DNA of 23,112 nt from an uncultured Collinsella sp. (lineage in GTDB: Bacteria; Actinomycetota; Coriobacteriia; Coriobacteriales; Coriobacteriaceae), in the NCBI GenBank assembly GCA_902493915.1, contig CABUQY010000026.1, forward strand, positions 1 through 23,112, given 5' to 3'. The notes beneath the pieces were generated by a model. That model made no database searches. It was not told the DNA's origin and saw nothing but the letters and a program-made list of their open reading frames with translations. Both the position numbers and the translations under genes were made by a program. Below are positions 7,534-13,905 of this stretch, piece by piece; position 1 is the first letter of the stretch; every line of letters begins with the position of its first letter.

Positions 7534-8814
7534 ATGACTCTCACCACACCAGCCAAAAAAGATTGTCTCCGTGAAAGCGGCGCATTTGCTTGGGTCGTCG
7601 TTATTGCGCTCGGCTTAATGTCCGCCGGAACAACTGGCACATATAGCATTATTGCCGGCTCATTCGTTGCTCCAGTATGTGAAGATCTGGGCTTTGACTA
7701 CACTTCTTTTTCTTTCTATTTCACCGCGATTCTTCTTGGCCTTGCGCTTGGGCTTCCGCTTTTGAGTCGCTTCATTCCAAAAGTAATCGGCAAACCATGG
7801 CATATTTGCATTGAACTCGTCCTTATTGCCGCCGGCGCCGCAATGGCGTTCTACACCGAGGTCTGGATGTTCACCGTCTCCGCCGCAGTGATCGGCATCT
7901 GCTTTTCGTTTACAACGGGCGTCTGCATGTCCGATGTCATTGACCAATGGTTCAGCAAATCGTCCGGTCTCGCCATCGGCCTCGCTTGGGGCGTTAATTC
8001 TCTCTGCACGCTGTTATTGAGTCCTGTCATTACGCTGGTCATCGAGCAGCAAGGCTGGCGTACGGGATACATCGTGCTTGCGGCCTTTTCTGCAGCTATG
8101 ATTTTGCCTGCAAGCGCATTTATCATTCGCCTTAACCCCTCTGATCGCAATATGCTTCCGTACGGAGAGATCGCCTCCGAAACCCATGAGAGCTGCAGCG
8201 CCGATGAGCAGGAAGATGTCCTTTCGGGCATGGCACTCCGCGATGCCGCGAAAACGCCGTCTTTTATTCTCTGTGTCCTCTTGCTTTGCGTGGCGCAGCT
8301 CACCTGCTGCATGAACCAGCTGTTTCCAACCTATGCAAGCGAGGTCGGTTTCAATCCTATCGTAGGAAGCTTAATGGTCTCGGCAGCTTCACTCTCCGAT
8401 ATCTTCCTAAATCCCTTCGTGGGCAAAACATGCGACAAGCTTGGCGCTATTAAAGCAACGGTCGCATGGACAGGTGTCAGCATTCTTTCATTCCTGCTTC
8501 TTATCATTGGCGGAAGCAATGAGACCGTTTCCATCATTGCAGCTGGTGTAAACGATGTCATGTTCGCCATCGTTGGAACCGCAATGCCGATGCTTCTCCT
8601 CTCGCTCTTTGGATCACGCGATTTTGGAAGGATCTATTCGATCGTTTGCTCAGCGGGCTATGTCGTCGGTGCTTTTGGAATGCCGGTCATGATGAAGGTT
8701 TACGGCATGGCAGGGTCATTCCAGGGAGTATTTATCTTCTGCATTGCCTGCAACCTTATGATTGCTGCGTTTGCTATCGTTTCCGGCTTTCTCAATAAGG
8801 CTGCTGAAAAGTAA
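7534..8814 (+). CDS. MFS transporter 1
   Basis: Twelve-helix major facilitator permease of 426 residues. ATG 7534 follows GGAG at 7525-7528. Hydrophobic segments begin at AWVVVIALGLMSAG and end at AFAIVSGFL; a charged central loop (about 205-235, ETHESCSADEQED) splits the two halves. It is clearly paralogous to the transporter at 12193-13458; for example GSFVAPVCE, AFYTEVWMF, MSDVIDQWF and CCMNQLFPTYASEVGF are shared. By eye the family is closest to the OFA/monocarboxylate-type MFS group, but that is tentative. It sits alone between a TetR-operator promoter and a terminator, so it is probably an uptake or exchange system for the substrate or product of the deiminase operon. Its DNA looks less GC-rich than that of its neighbours, which may mean separate acquisition. 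Confidence 0.9.
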   Translation: MTLTTPAKKDCLRESGAFAWVVVIALGLMSAGTTGTYSIIAGSFVAPVCEDLGFDYTSFSFYFTAILLGLALGLPLLSRFIPKVIGKPWHICIELVLIAAGAAMAFYTEVWMFTVSAAVIGICFSFTTGVCMSDVIDQWFSKSSGLAIGLAWGVNSLCTLLLSPVITLVIEQQGWRTGYIVLAAFSAAMILPASAFIIRLNPSDRNMLPYGEIASETHESCSADEQEDVLSGMALRDAAKTPSFILCVLLLCVAQLTCCMNQLFPTYASEVGFNPIVGSLMVSAASLSDIFLNPFVGKTCDKLGAIKATVAWTGVSILSFLLLIIGGSNETVSIIAAGVNDVMFAIVGTAMPMLLLSLFGSRDFGRIYSIVCSAGYVVGAFGMPVMMKVYGMAGSFQGVFIFCIACNLMIAAFAIVSGFLNKAAEK

Positions 8815-8848
8815 TAGGCGCCGATTGCACCGGCATAGATTGCCACGC

Positions 8849-8896
8849 AACAGGGGTCGACTCCAAGCCAGATTGGAGTCGACCCCTGTTTTCGTT
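8849..8896 (+). terminator. Strong hairpin terminator after MFS 1
   Basis: An 18-base perfect stem (8849-8866 with 8873-8890; ACAGGGGTCGACTCCAA on the left arm) with a six-base loop is followed by TTTTCGTTTT. It separates MFS 1 from the convergent regulator gene and may act from both sides. Confidence 0.85.
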
Positions 8897-8951
8897 TTAA
8901 AGGTTGCCCGCAGGCACCATGGGCGCCAACATGCGCTTCAGCTTGGCTGGT

Positions 8952-9530
8952 CTATTTGAACATAAGCTCGACTATTCCCGCCCAAACCGCTTTCTCATCA
9001 ATATCCTCACCTTGAGCGACCGTATTGCTTGCTCCCTCCAGAACGGTATAAAGAATTTGTACGTAGAGCATTACGTCGGCGCTATCGGAAAACGCGCCAA
9101 TCTCTACACCATGAAGAAGGATGTCTTTAAGCGCATCCATGGTTCGTTTGGTCGCCGTCGCTTGACGTTCCTGAACTGCAGGAATTCGATTTGCTTGAAC
9201 GCTAACCTCGGCCAGCACGCGCCGGCGCTTTTCATCGCTTCGATAGCCACCTATAACTGAATTGCCGAGCTCGATAAGCGCGGCCTTGAACCCGTCCCTA
9301 TCGACTATTAGCGAGTAGTCGCGCTGATAGTCAATGGTCGGAAACATGCTGTCCAAGAGCGTAGTGAAAATCTCCTCTTTTGAGGGAAAGTAGTAGTACA
9401 CCGACGGCTTGGATATACCGACAAAGTCGCAAATCTTTCCGATAGACGCTTTGTCATAACCGACTTCTGCCACAAGATCGTACATTGCGTCCAATATTTT
9501 TTTTCTTGTGCTCACGCTGCATTTCTCCAT
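8952..9530 (-). CDS. TetR-family transcriptional regulator
   Basis: Repressor of 192 residues. The N-terminal helix-turn-helix (about 8-55) has the family pattern TRKKILDAMYDLVAEVGYDKASIGKICDFVGISKPSVYYYF broken into RKKIL, ASIGKICDFVGIS and SVYYYFPSKEEI; the rest (60-192) is the variable ligand-binding and dimer domain. The ATG at 9530 has CGGAAG nine bases upstream; a GTG six codons in (GTGAGCACA) with TGGAG before it is a fair alternative. The gene is divergent from the deiminase operon and convergent with MFS 1. Related palindromes in both flanking control regions suggest that it represses MFS 1, the deiminase operon and possibly itself. The inducer is probably the pathway substrate or a product. 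The match to the operators is inferred from position only. Confidence 0.9.
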   Translation of the reverse strand: MEKCSVSTRKKILDAMYDLVAEVGYDKASIGKICDFVGISKPSVYYYFPSKEEIFTTLLDSMFPTIDYQRDYSLIVDRDGFKAALIELGNSVIGGYRSDEKRRRVLAEVSVQANRIPAVQERQATATKRTMDALKDILLHGVEIGAFSDSADVMLYVQILYTVLEGASNTVAQGEDIDEKAVWAGIVELMFK

Positions 9531-9610
9531 TGCAAATCACTTCCGCACTACCAACATTATTAAGGATGGCAACGGAACATCAATTCGTGTCCAAACATGA
9601 CCACTATATA

Positions 9611-9627
9611 CGGCGAACGGTATGTAT
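9611..9627. promoter_or_regulatory. Putative TetR operator, copy 3 (tetR/deiminase intergenic)
   Basis: CGGCGAACGGTATGTAT matches the right half and flank of the operator at 9659-9676 (CGAACGGTA, then GTAT); its left half is degenerate. It lies about 80 bases before the TetR-family gene and about 130 before the deiminase gene. Confidence 0.45.
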
Positions 9628-9658
9628 CAGTAGGCGAGCGGCAATTATTCAAAATTAT

Positions 9659-9676
9659 CTACCGAACGGTAGGTAT
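9659..9676. promoter_or_regulatory. Putative TetR operator, copy 4 (deiminase promoter)
   Basis: CTACCGAACGGTAGGTAT contains a perfect inverted repeat, CTACCG and CGGTAG, around two bases. It is the best copy of the motif and touches the candidate -10 box TATAGT. Confidence 0.6.
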
Positions 9677-9679
9677 AGT
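9674..9679 (+). promoter_or_regulatory. Candidate -10 box of the deiminase operon
   Basis: TATAGT at 9674-9679 lies 75 bases before the deiminase start and overlaps the end of the best operator. No good -35 stands 16-18 bases upstream, so start-site mapping would be needed. TACTAT at 9682-9687 is an alternative. Confidence 0.35.
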
Positions 9680-9754
9680 AGTACTATAGCAGGTGAAACC
9701 CCGCTATTGTCGCGGCCGGACAGCATCGCGGGAAACCCGACGGAAGGACCAACC

Positions 9755-10993
9755 ATGTACGAGAACTATCGTATGCCGGGCGAGTTCGAGAAGCGCTCCA
9801 ACGTCTATGTGACATGGCTTCCCGATTACATCCGTGCAGAGGGCTACGATAACCGCCAGCCCTGCGTTGACGTGATCAAGGCTCTGCTCGAGTATGGCGA
9901 CGTTACGGTCAACCTCAATTGCGGCACCCCCGGCTCCTATGAGGAGGCTTGCTCGCGCCTGAAGGAGGAGGGGGTTGATCTCGATCGCATCGAGATCACG
10001 CAGTTCGAAGACTCCAACTTCTATGTCCGCGACAACGGTCCCAGCATCATGGTCGACGACAAGGGCCATTCTTATATGGTCAACCCCGCTTGGACCTATT
10101 ACGGCGTGTGGGACAAGAACTCCCCGGAGTGCCAGTCCGCACGTAAGGCAGCCGTTCACATGGCGGTTGCGCTCGGTTGCTTCGATATCGTCAATTCCGA
10201 AATGGTTTCGGAGGGCGGCGACCGCGAGTTTGACGGTCACGGCACTCTGATCGCCATCGAGGACACGGAATGCCGCAAGCGTAATCCCGAGTTCACGAAA
10301 GAGGAAGTAGAGGCCGAGTATAAGCGCATCTACAACCTCAACAAGGTTATCTGGCTTCCGCAGCCTATGCTCGAGGACGACGACTATCGACTGGGCATCC
10401 TCGACGAGAAGGAAGACGGAACTCCCGTCTTTGGCATGAGCTTTGCAGCTCACATTGATGAGATGTGTCGCTTTATCACTCCGAACAAGATTCTTCTTGC
10501 CGAGGTGTCCGATGAAGAGGCAGCCTCGAGCAAGGCTGGAGCAGAGTCTCGTCGCCGCATTGAGGCAGCCTACGAGATCCTGAGCAACGAAACGGACTGG
10601 GAGGGCAAGCCCTTCGAGATCGTTCGTATGCCCACCGCCGAGCCTATTGAAGTCGTTATCGCCCCTGGCGATGAAGATTACGAGCTCTATAAGGGCTTCA
10701 TCGACGAAATGGGTGGCAAGTTTATGGATGGCACCCCCTGGCCCGAGGGCCCCGTCCACTTCTACGCCGCAGCGAGCTACTGCAACTTCCTGATTTGCAA
10801 CGGCGTCGTTCTTGGCCAGCGTTATTACCACGAGGGCATGAGCGAGGTCGTGAAAGAGAAGGATGAGCAGGCCAAGGCAGTTCTTGAGAGCTGCTTCCCC
10901 GATCGCAAGGTCATCATGATTGATTCCCTCGCGCTTAACCTGTCCGGCGGCGGCGTGCACTGCTGGACTAAGGACGTGGCGGCCAGTCGTTAG
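9755..10993 (+). CDS. Agmatine-deiminase-family (PF04371) guanidino hydrolase
   Basis: Guanidine-group-modifying enzyme of 412 residues; known family members turn agmatine into N-carbamoylputrescine plus ammonia. ATG 9755 follows GGAAGGA. Family motifs are in order: YVRDNGPSI with Asp93, EGGDREFDGHGT with Glu153, AHIDEMCRF with His233 and Asp235, and the C-terminal GGGVHCWTKD with nucleophile Cys403, so the catalytic set is complete. Departures from ordinary agmatine deiminases as recalled are: A-H-I-D-E where GHVDN is usual, WTKDVAA where TQQxP is usual, and extra length (412 against about 360-380). It heads an operon with a carbamoyltransferase-like gene and an MFS gene. Agmatine is a possible substrate, but another guanidino compound is equally open. 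Confidence 0.85.
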   Translation: MYENYRMPGEFEKRSNVYVTWLPDYIRAEGYDNRQPCVDVIKALLEYGDVTVNLNCGTPGSYEEACSRLKEEGVDLDRIEITQFEDSNFYVRDNGPSIMVDDKGHSYMVNPAWTYYGVWDKNSPECQSARKAAVHMAVALGCFDIVNSEMVSEGGDREFDGHGTLIAIEDTECRKRNPEFTKEEVEAEYKRIYNLNKVIWLPQPMLEDDDYRLGILDEKEDGTPVFGMSFAAHIDEMCRFITPNKILLAEVSDEEAASSKAGAESRRRIEAAYEILSNETDWEGKPFEIVRMPTAEPIEVVIAPGDEDYELYKGFIDEMGGKFMDGTPWPEGPVHFYAAASYCNFLICNGVVLGQRYYHEGMSEVVKEKDEQAKAVLESCFPDRKVIMIDSLALNLSGGGVHCWTKDVAASR

Positions 10994-11041
10994 TGAGCCT
11001 TAGAGCCTGCGCTCTTTGGCTTAGGCGCCACATGTACCGCT

Positions 11042-11071
11042 CCCCGAGGGATATCCGTGTTTTCCTCGGGG
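11042..11071 (+). other. Intercistronic hairpin between deiminase and carbamoyltransferase genes
   Basis: CCCCGAGG (11042-11049) and CCTCGGGG (11064-11071) can form an eight-base stem with a 14-base loop in the 123-base gap. There is no T run, so it is more likely an mRNA stability or processing element, or a weak attenuator, than a full terminator. Confidence 0.45.
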
Positions 11072-11116
11072 ACACATTCAACAATAATTTTGATAATAAT
11101 TCGAAAGGAAATAGGC

Positions 11117-12181
11117 ATGAACAACAGCCTCCGCGGTCGCGACTACATCAACATCCATGATCTCTCCTCCGAGGATTTCCGCTATCTCATCGATCTTGCC
11201 TGGAACCTTAAGGCTCAGAAGAAGTCTGGTGTCGACCAGCGCTACTTCCCCGGCAAAAACGTCCTCGCCAACTTTGAGTGGGGCTCGACCCGTACTCGTT
11301 GCGCATTCGAGACCTCCTGCAACGATTTGGGCATGGGCTTCACTTATCTGACCAACTCCCACATGGGTGACTGCGAGACCGTCAAGGACGCCATGCGCGT
11401 CTTTAACGGCATGTATGATCTCATCGTCTATCGCGCACAGAAGGACGAGCAGTTCCTCTATGACGTCGCCGACCTGGTTGACATCCCGGTCATCAATGCC
11501 CTTACTCTCGGCGATCACCCGACTCAGATGCTCGCTGACGCTCTTACGATGGAAGAGCAATGGGGCGGTCTGCGTACGAGCCGCGGCAAGAAGATGGCTT
11601 TCGTTGGCAACTGCGCCGGCGCCCCAGTGTGGTATGGCCGTCTGTGCGCTATGCTCGACATGGACTTCCTCGCCATCGGCCCCGACGACCTCCGTCATCA
11701 GATGTGCAAGGAAATGATCGAAGAGGTGGAGGCCTGCTACGCCAAGTACGCTCCCAATAGGACCTTTACCATCACCTCTGACCTCGATGCCCTGGATGGC
11801 GTTGACGTTATCGTTACCGAGGAGTGGCGCTACATCAACCCCGAGTGCGGAGAAGAGGTTCTGGATCCCGACGACTACAACTCCTGGTTGGGCGATGCCG
11901 AGTCTCTGTACCCCTATCGCGTCACCAGCGAGCTGTGCAAGCGCACCAACAATCCCGACATCTTCTGCATGCATGAGCTTCCCTCTGTCCACAACGCGGA
12001 TCACCGTGTTGGCAAGATGCTCCTCGACCAGTGCAAGAACGACCTTCATCGCGAGATCATCACCGAGGGTTTCGAGATTGCCGACGAGTGCTTTGAGGCC
12101 AACGCTTCGGTCATCTTCCGTGAGGCAGAGAACCGTCAGCACACCATCAAGGCCGTTATGTGTGCCCTTCTGGGTCTCTAG
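11117..12181 (+). CDS. Ornithine/putrescine-carbamoyltransferase-family enzyme with altered amine site
   Basis: Carbamoyltransferase of 354 residues; ATG 11117 follows AAAGGAA. The carbamoyl-phosphate half is well kept: GSTRTR (Ser57-Arg61), VYRA, and DHPTQMLAD (His134-Gln137); the C terminus AENRQHTIKAV with Arg340 is also standard. The amine half is not. Ornithine enzymes have TDVWVSMG and HCLP; here the sequence reads TEEWRYIN (234-241) and MHELP (Glu287 in place of Cys), and the Asn-rich loop after the Rossmann strand is NCAGAPVWYG. Putrescine enzymes also keep HCLP as recalled. In context it should split the carbamoyl product of the deiminase into an amine and carbamoyl phosphate, but the amine is probably neither ornithine nor putrescine. 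A carbamate kinase to make ATP is not in the window. Confidence 0.87.
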   Translation: MNNSLRGRDYINIHDLSSEDFRYLIDLAWNLKAQKKSGVDQRYFPGKNVLANFEWGSTRTRCAFETSCNDLGMGFTYLTNSHMGDCETVKDAMRVFNGMYDLIVYRAQKDEQFLYDVADLVDIPVINALTLGDHPTQMLADALTMEEQWGGLRTSRGKKMAFVGNCAGAPVWYGRLCAMLDMDFLAIGPDDLRHQMCKEMIEEVEACYAKYAPNRTFTITSDLDALDGVDVIVTEEWRYINPECGEEVLDPDDYNSWLGDAESLYPYRVTSELCKRTNNPDIFCMHELPSVHNADHRVGKMLLDQCKNDLHREIITEGFEIADECFEANASVIFREAENRQHTIKAVMCALLGL

Positions 12182-12192
12182 GAGCTGCGTCA

Positions 12193-13458
12193 ATGGAAAA
12201 TGCAAAGTTAAAGAGCAGCAAGGTTTACGCATGGGTTCTCGTAATCGCGCTCGGCCTTATGTCTGCCGGCACGACCGGATCCTATAGCGTCATCGCGGGC
12301 TCCTTCGTCGCACCCGTGTGCGAGGAGTTCGGGTTTGACTATTCCATCTTCTCGTATTACTTCACCGCAACGCTCATTGGTCTTGCGGCAGCTCTTCCGT
12401 TTGTCGGAAAACTCATTCCCAAGGTCGTTGGCAAGGTTTGGCTCCCCGTTGTCGAGCTTATTTTGCTCGCTGCTGGCGCAGGCATGGCCTTCTATACCGA
12501 AGTCTGGATGTTCATCGCCGCTGGCGCCCTGATTGGCGTTTGCTTCGCCTTCACCACCGGCGTCGCTATGTCCGACGTTATTGACCAGTGGTTCAAAAAA
12601 TCTGGTGGCCTGGCAATCGGTCTCGCTTGGGCAGTGAACTCGATTTACATGCTCATCATGAGTCCCGTCATCACCTCTGTCATCGAGGCCGCTGGCTGGA
12701 GAACTGGTTATCTGGTGCTCGCCGGTGTTTCCGCAGTGCTCATTCTCCCAGCTTCCATTCTGATCATTCGCTACAAGCCTCAGGACAAGGGCATGCTGCC
12801 CTATGGCTACGTCGAGGGCGAGACGGTCACCGAGACCGAGGAGACGACCGAGGATAGCACGCGTGGCGTTAGCTATGCGCGCGCCATTAAGTCGCCTGCC
12901 TTCTTCTTCTGCATCGGCTTCCTCTGCCTCGTTCAGCTCACTTGCTGCATGAACCAGCTCTTCCCGACGTATGCTTCCGAGGTTGGTTTTAGCCCCATGG
13001 TGGGCGGCTTCATGGTATCCGCTGCATCGCTCTTCGATCTGTTCCTCAATCCGATCGTCGGCACCACTTGCGATAGGTTCGGCAGCACGAAGGCCATTCT
13101 GGGCTGGCTCGCTGTCTCCATCCTCTCCTTTGTCATGCTCATGATGAGCAGCGGCAACTCGACGCTCAGCATCCTCGCAGCAGGCGTGAACGACGTAATG
13201 TACGTCATCGCTGGCACTGCCCTGACCGTTTTGGTTATGGATGTCTTTGGCTCCCGCGATTTCGGTCGCATCTTCGCGCTGATCTGCTCCGTGGGCTATA
13301 TCGTCGGCGCCTTTGGCATGCCCGTTATGATGAAGGTCTATGAGCTTGTCGGCTCCTTCCAGGGCGTCTTCATCTTCTGCATCGCATGCAACGTTATTAT
13401 CGGCCTGTTCTTGCTGCTGGCAAAAAAGACTGGTAAGAACCTCTCCTGGGACGAATAG
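12193..13458 (+). CDS. MFS transporter 2 (paralogue of MFS 1)
   Basis: Twelve-helix major facilitator permease of 421 residues, third gene of the deiminase operon. ATG 12193 has AGGAG at 12180-12184, overlapping the carbamoyltransferase stop, with an 11-base intergenic gap. Much of the sequence matches MFS 1, including GLMSAGTTGSYS, GSFVAPVCEE, AFYTEVWMF, MSDVIDQWF, CCMNQLFPTYASEVGF, and FGSRDFGRIF; the acidic central loop (ETVTETEETTED) differs. Tight linkage suggests import of the guanidino substrate, or exchange of substrate against the amine product, as in arginine/ornithine and agmatine/putrescine antiport, although those antiporters belong to the APC family rather than MFS. The substrate is inferred only from context. 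Confidence 0.9.
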   Translation: MENAKLKSSKVYAWVLVIALGLMSAGTTGSYSVIAGSFVAPVCEEFGFDYSIFSYYFTATLIGLAAALPFVGKLIPKVVGKVWLPVVELILLAAGAGMAFYTEVWMFIAAGALIGVCFAFTTGVAMSDVIDQWFKKSGGLAIGLAWAVNSIYMLIMSPVITSVIEAAGWRTGYLVLAGVSAVLILPASILIIRYKPQDKGMLPYGYVEGETVTETEETTEDSTRGVSYARAIKSPAFFFCIGFLCLVQLTCCMNQLFPTYASEVGFSPMVGGFMVSAASLFDLFLNPIVGTTCDRFGSTKAILGWLAVSILSFVMLMMSSGNSTLSILAAGVNDVMYVIAGTALTVLVMDVFGSRDFGRIFALICSVGYIVGAFGMPVMMKVYELVGSFQGVFIFCIACNVIIGLFLLLAKKTGKNLSWDE

Positions 13459-13508
13459 TTCGATTCGTCTTAGACATACGCTGTAGGGCTTAACCTGCAG
13501 CCGCTTTG

Positions 13509-13537
13509 GGGCATCGACTAACATCGGTGCCCTTTTT
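13509..13537 (+). terminator. Terminator of the deiminase operon
   Basis: GGGCATCG (13509-13516) pairs with CGGTGCCC (13525-13532), eight pairs with one G-T, an eight-base loop, then TTTTT at 13533-13537. Confidence 0.85.
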
Positions 13538-13542
13538 CATCG

Positions 13543-13575
13543 AATGTGACAAAGGAGCAGCCACTTTGTCACATT
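13543..13575. repeat. Palindromic intergenic repeat, TGTGACAAAGGG type, copy 2
   Basis: AATGTGACAAAG (13543-13554) and CTTTGTCACATT (13564-13575) are perfect inverted copies. The outer sequence matches copy 1, with a different inner loop. Confidence 0.75.
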
Positions 13576-13590
13576 GAGTGGCATGTAAAT

Positions 13591-13772
13591 CGAGGTCTAA
13601 TACTTTTCCGAGAAGTGAACGGCCATACTTGGGCCTCCGAAGCATCGACATTTTTAGACGTCAAACCCGCAGGATTTGGCTGGCAAAACCGCAGGAAATT
13701 GCATCTCGAAAGTGCAGATGCTTCGGGGCCCGTTTTCACTCGTTCACTTCTCGGGAAAAGTATTAGACCTCG
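13591..13772. repeat. 182-bp imperfect inverted repeat (MITE-like or structured RNA)
   Basis: The left arm 13591-13621 (CGAGGTCTAATACTTTTC onward) and the right arm 13741-13772 are reverse complements over 31 bases with a single-base gap. Further in, GGGCC-CCGAAGCATC at about 13631-13646 pairs with 13716-13730. The centre holds two near-copies of AACCGCAGGA. This is most of the 447-bp gap between MFS 2 and the dihydrouridine synthase gene. Frames of 77-88 codons run through it on both strands, but they mirror each other because of the palindrome. No transposase and no clear target duplication are seen. It may be a miniature element or the template of a long hairpin RNA. Confidence 0.7.
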
Positions 13773-13823
13773 TTGTATGGGGTGCGGCTGGAGGGTGGTC
13801 ATCGTTCAGTAGCTACCTCTTCC

Positions 13824-13853
13824 TTGTGAATCGCCTGAAGCGCAAGGCATAAT
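13824..13853 (+). promoter_or_regulatory. Candidate promoter of the dihydrouridine synthase gene
   Basis: TTGTGA at 13824-13829, an 18-base spacer and CATAAT at 13848-13853. The predicted transcript would begin near 13860, placing the palindromic repeat copy 3 at its very 5' end. Confidence 0.45.
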
Positions 13854-13856
13854 GCA

Positions 13857-13885
13857 TGTGACAAAGGGACGGCCCCTTTGTTGTG
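13857..13885. repeat. Palindromic intergenic repeat, TGTGACAAAGGG type, copy 3
   Basis: ACAAAGGG (13861-13868) and CCCTTTGT (13874-13881) form the stem, with TGTG before and a degenerate TGTGTT after. It lies just upstream of the dihydrouridine synthase start. Confidence 0.65.
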
Positions 13886-13905
13886 TTGATATGAGAGAAG
13901 AGTAG

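Noticed and set aside
8904..9260. 118-codon plus-strand frame opposite the TetR-family gene
   Set aside because: Antisense shadow; the minus-strand product has a proper helix-turn-helix and normal length.
9485..9754. Extension of the deiminase frame into the control region
   Set aside because: It would start inside the divergent TetR gene and cover both operators; ATG 9755 has a strong ribosome site.
9755..12181. Plain agmatine deiminase plus putrescine carbamoyltransferase pathway
   Set aside because: Not excluded, but not adopted as the name because HELP, TEEWRYIN and AHIDE depart from the signatures I know for those enzymes and the usual carbamate kinase and APC antiporter are missing here.
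11078..13524. Long minus-strand frames (384 and 438 codons) opposite the carbamoyltransferase and MFS 2 genes
   Set aside because: Codon-bias shadows of the real plus-strand genes; no ribosome site or family motif.
13546..13812. Plus-strand frame of 88 codons and minus-strand frame of 77 codons in the gap after MFS 2
   Set aside because: Both run through the inverted repeat and mirror each other (RGLILF on both strands); this is a product of the palindrome, not of coding.
13543..13885. The palindromic repeats as part of a CRISPR array
   Set aside because: Only two copies lie in this gap, they are unevenly spaced and themselves vary; no cas gene is present.
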